In this document: positions 5,565 through 6,310 of the stretch, one piece after another
Position numbering within the stretch: the stretch's first letter is position 1
How the letters are laid out: each line of letters begins with the position of its first letter
From: an uncultured Oxalobacter sp.
GTDB taxonomy: Bacteria; Pseudomonadota; Gammaproteobacteria; Burkholderiales; Burkholderiaceae_D
Assembly (NCBI GenBank): GCA_937916185.1
Contig: CALGGD010000079.1
Coordinates: 1-6,310 of the forward strand
Direction: 5' to 3'
Length of the DNA: 6,310 bases
The notes under the pieces: generated by a model
What the model saw: the letters and a program-made list of their open reading frames with translations, nothing else
What the model was told of the DNA's origin: nothing
The model's database searches: none
Made by a program: the position numbers and the translations under genes

Positions 5565-6059
5565 ATGCGTCTGACGACAAAAGGGCGTTTTGCCGTGACA
5601 GCCATGATTGACCTGGCAAGGAACCAGCATGAGGGACCGGTTTCCCTGCTGGGAATCAGTGAACGGCAGGATATTTCGGTTGCCTATCTGGAGCAGCTGT
5701 TCTCAAGGCTGCGCCGGGGAATGCTTGTCAGGTCGGTGCGCGGACCTGGCGGTGGCTACCTGTTGGCGCGCGATGCGGTTGACATCTCGGTGGCTGACAT
5801 CGTGTTCGCTGTCGATGAGCCATTGGATGTGACACGGTGTGGCGGGTATGGCAACTGCGCAAAAGGCAGCATCACCTGCATCACGCATGACCTGTGGGCA
5901 AGCCTGAATGAAAGGATTGTGGATTACCTGGCCTCGGTCTCATTGGCATCGCTGGCTGATGGGGTGATGACGGAAAACACCGTTGGGCGGGAAAACACAA
6001 TGATTTTTATAAAACAAGACAACAGGCATAACACAAGAACAAGAACGGAAGAAGTATGA
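5565..6059 (+). CDS. iscR: Iron-sulfur cluster-sensing transcription regulator IscR (Rrf2 family)
   Basis: This 164-residue DNA-binding protein represses its own operon when it carries a [2Fe-2S] cluster. The start [18 protein letters not shown] is typical, the winged helix-turn-helix runs from about 26 to 66, with the recognition region [14 protein letters not shown] and wing VRGPGGGY, and Glu43, which tunes site selectivity in E. coli IscR, is kept. Cluster ligands are Cys92, Cys98, Cys105 and His108. The spacing is C-x5-C-x6-C, one residue more than the E. coli C-x5-C-x5-C. The tail after about residue 135 ([13 protein letters not shown] onward) does not resemble IscR proteins I know. The ATG at 5565 is chosen over an in-frame TTG at 5499, because the latter lies in the operator and before the transcription start. 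GGGA at 5552-5555 is a weak ribosome binding site. The stop overlaps iscS by four bases. Confidence 0.95.
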   Translation: MRLTTKGRFAVTAMIDLARNQHEGPVSLLGISERQDISVAYLEQLFSRLRRGMLVRSVRGPGGGYLLARDAVDISVADIVFAVDEPLDVTRCGGYGNCAKGSITCITHDLWASLNERIVDYLASVSLASLADGVMTENTVGRENTMIFIKQDNRHNTRTRTEEV

Positions 6060-6310
6060 GCGACCCTATCATTCAGCCAACCCAATGCAGCATCCTGAAG
6101 GAAGCTGTCGGGGATGATGCTTATCCCATTTATCTGGACAATTCAGCAACGACACCGGTCGATCCCCGTGTCGCAGACAGGATGATTCCTTATTTGTGCA
6201 CACATTTCGGCAATGCGGCATCCAATACCCATGCCTATGGCTGGCATGCGGAGAAGGCGGTCGAGGAGGCGAGGGGGCATGTGGCAGCATTAATCAATGC
6301 GGATCCGCGT
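6056..6310 (+). CDS. iscS: Cysteine desulfurase IscS, N-terminal fragment
   Basis: The first 85 codons of a frame leaving the right edge. IscS is a pyridoxal-phosphate enzyme that removes sulfur from cysteine and hands it to the IscU scaffold and other acceptors. The segment [20 protein letters not shown] (24-43) is the class V aminotransferase-type N-terminus of NifS/IscS, followed by [23 protein letters not shown]. Compared with E. coli IscS it has about 20 extra residues before PIYLD, and shows LDNSATTP for LDYSATTP and FGNAAS for FGNPAS. No other ATG lies before PIYLD, so the ATG at 6056, overlapping the iscR stop as ATGA, is the best start; GGAA at 6047-6050 lies 5 bp upstream. The lysine that binds the cofactor and the catalytic cysteine lie outside the window. 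Neighbouring iscR supports IscS over SufS. Confidence 0.93.
   Translation, partial: MSDPIIQPTQCSILKEAVGDDAYPIYLDNSATTPVDPRVADRMIPYLCTHFGNAASNTHAYGWHAEKAVEEARGHVAALINADPR

Overview
The window looks like an ordinary, gene-dense stretch of a betaproteobacterial chromosome of the order Burkholderiales. The best guess is a member of the Oxalobacteraceae such as Oxalobacter. This rests on remembered similarity of CoaBC, L13/S9, ErpA and IscR/IscS to Burkholderiales proteins and on the moderate GC content; it is an inference, not a database result. All eight complete genes and both partial genes lie on the plus strand. No tRNA, rRNA, CRISPR array, insertion sequence, phage gene or attachment site was seen.

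There are four regions. (1) Positions 1-1799 form a probable operon: the 3' end of coaBC (coenzyme A synthesis), dut (dUTPase), and a lipoprotein combining a PDZ domain with an M48-like peptidase domain whose zinc motifs look degenerate. A hairpin followed by a T-rich run lies just after it. (2) Positions 1875-2660 encode a ZIP-family metal transporter with a histidine-rich cytoplasmic loop and a natural His4 C-terminus. (3) A near-consensus sigma-70 promoter at 2714-2742 and a leader of about 97 nt precede rplM-rpsI (ribosomal proteins L13 and S9), which end in a strong intrinsic terminator within a cluster of three hairpins. argC (arginine synthesis) follows at 3835-4884. (4) Positions 4906-6310 form an iron-sulfur block. 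erpA has its own -10 element and a strong terminator. iscR comes next, with a promoter overlapped by a near-perfect type 1 IscR operator, and its stop overlaps the start of iscS (ATGA), which runs off the window.

Functionally the iron-sulfur genes belong together. IscS supplies sulfur, ErpA delivers clusters to target proteins, and IscR senses its own [2Fe-2S] cluster and represses the isc promoter. I did not find an undescribed multi-gene system. The observations most worth a second look are the altered catalytic residues of the M48-like lipoprotein, the extra residue between IscR cluster cysteines with an unusual C-terminal tail, the altered metal-site residues of the ZIP transporter, and the possible structured rplM leader.
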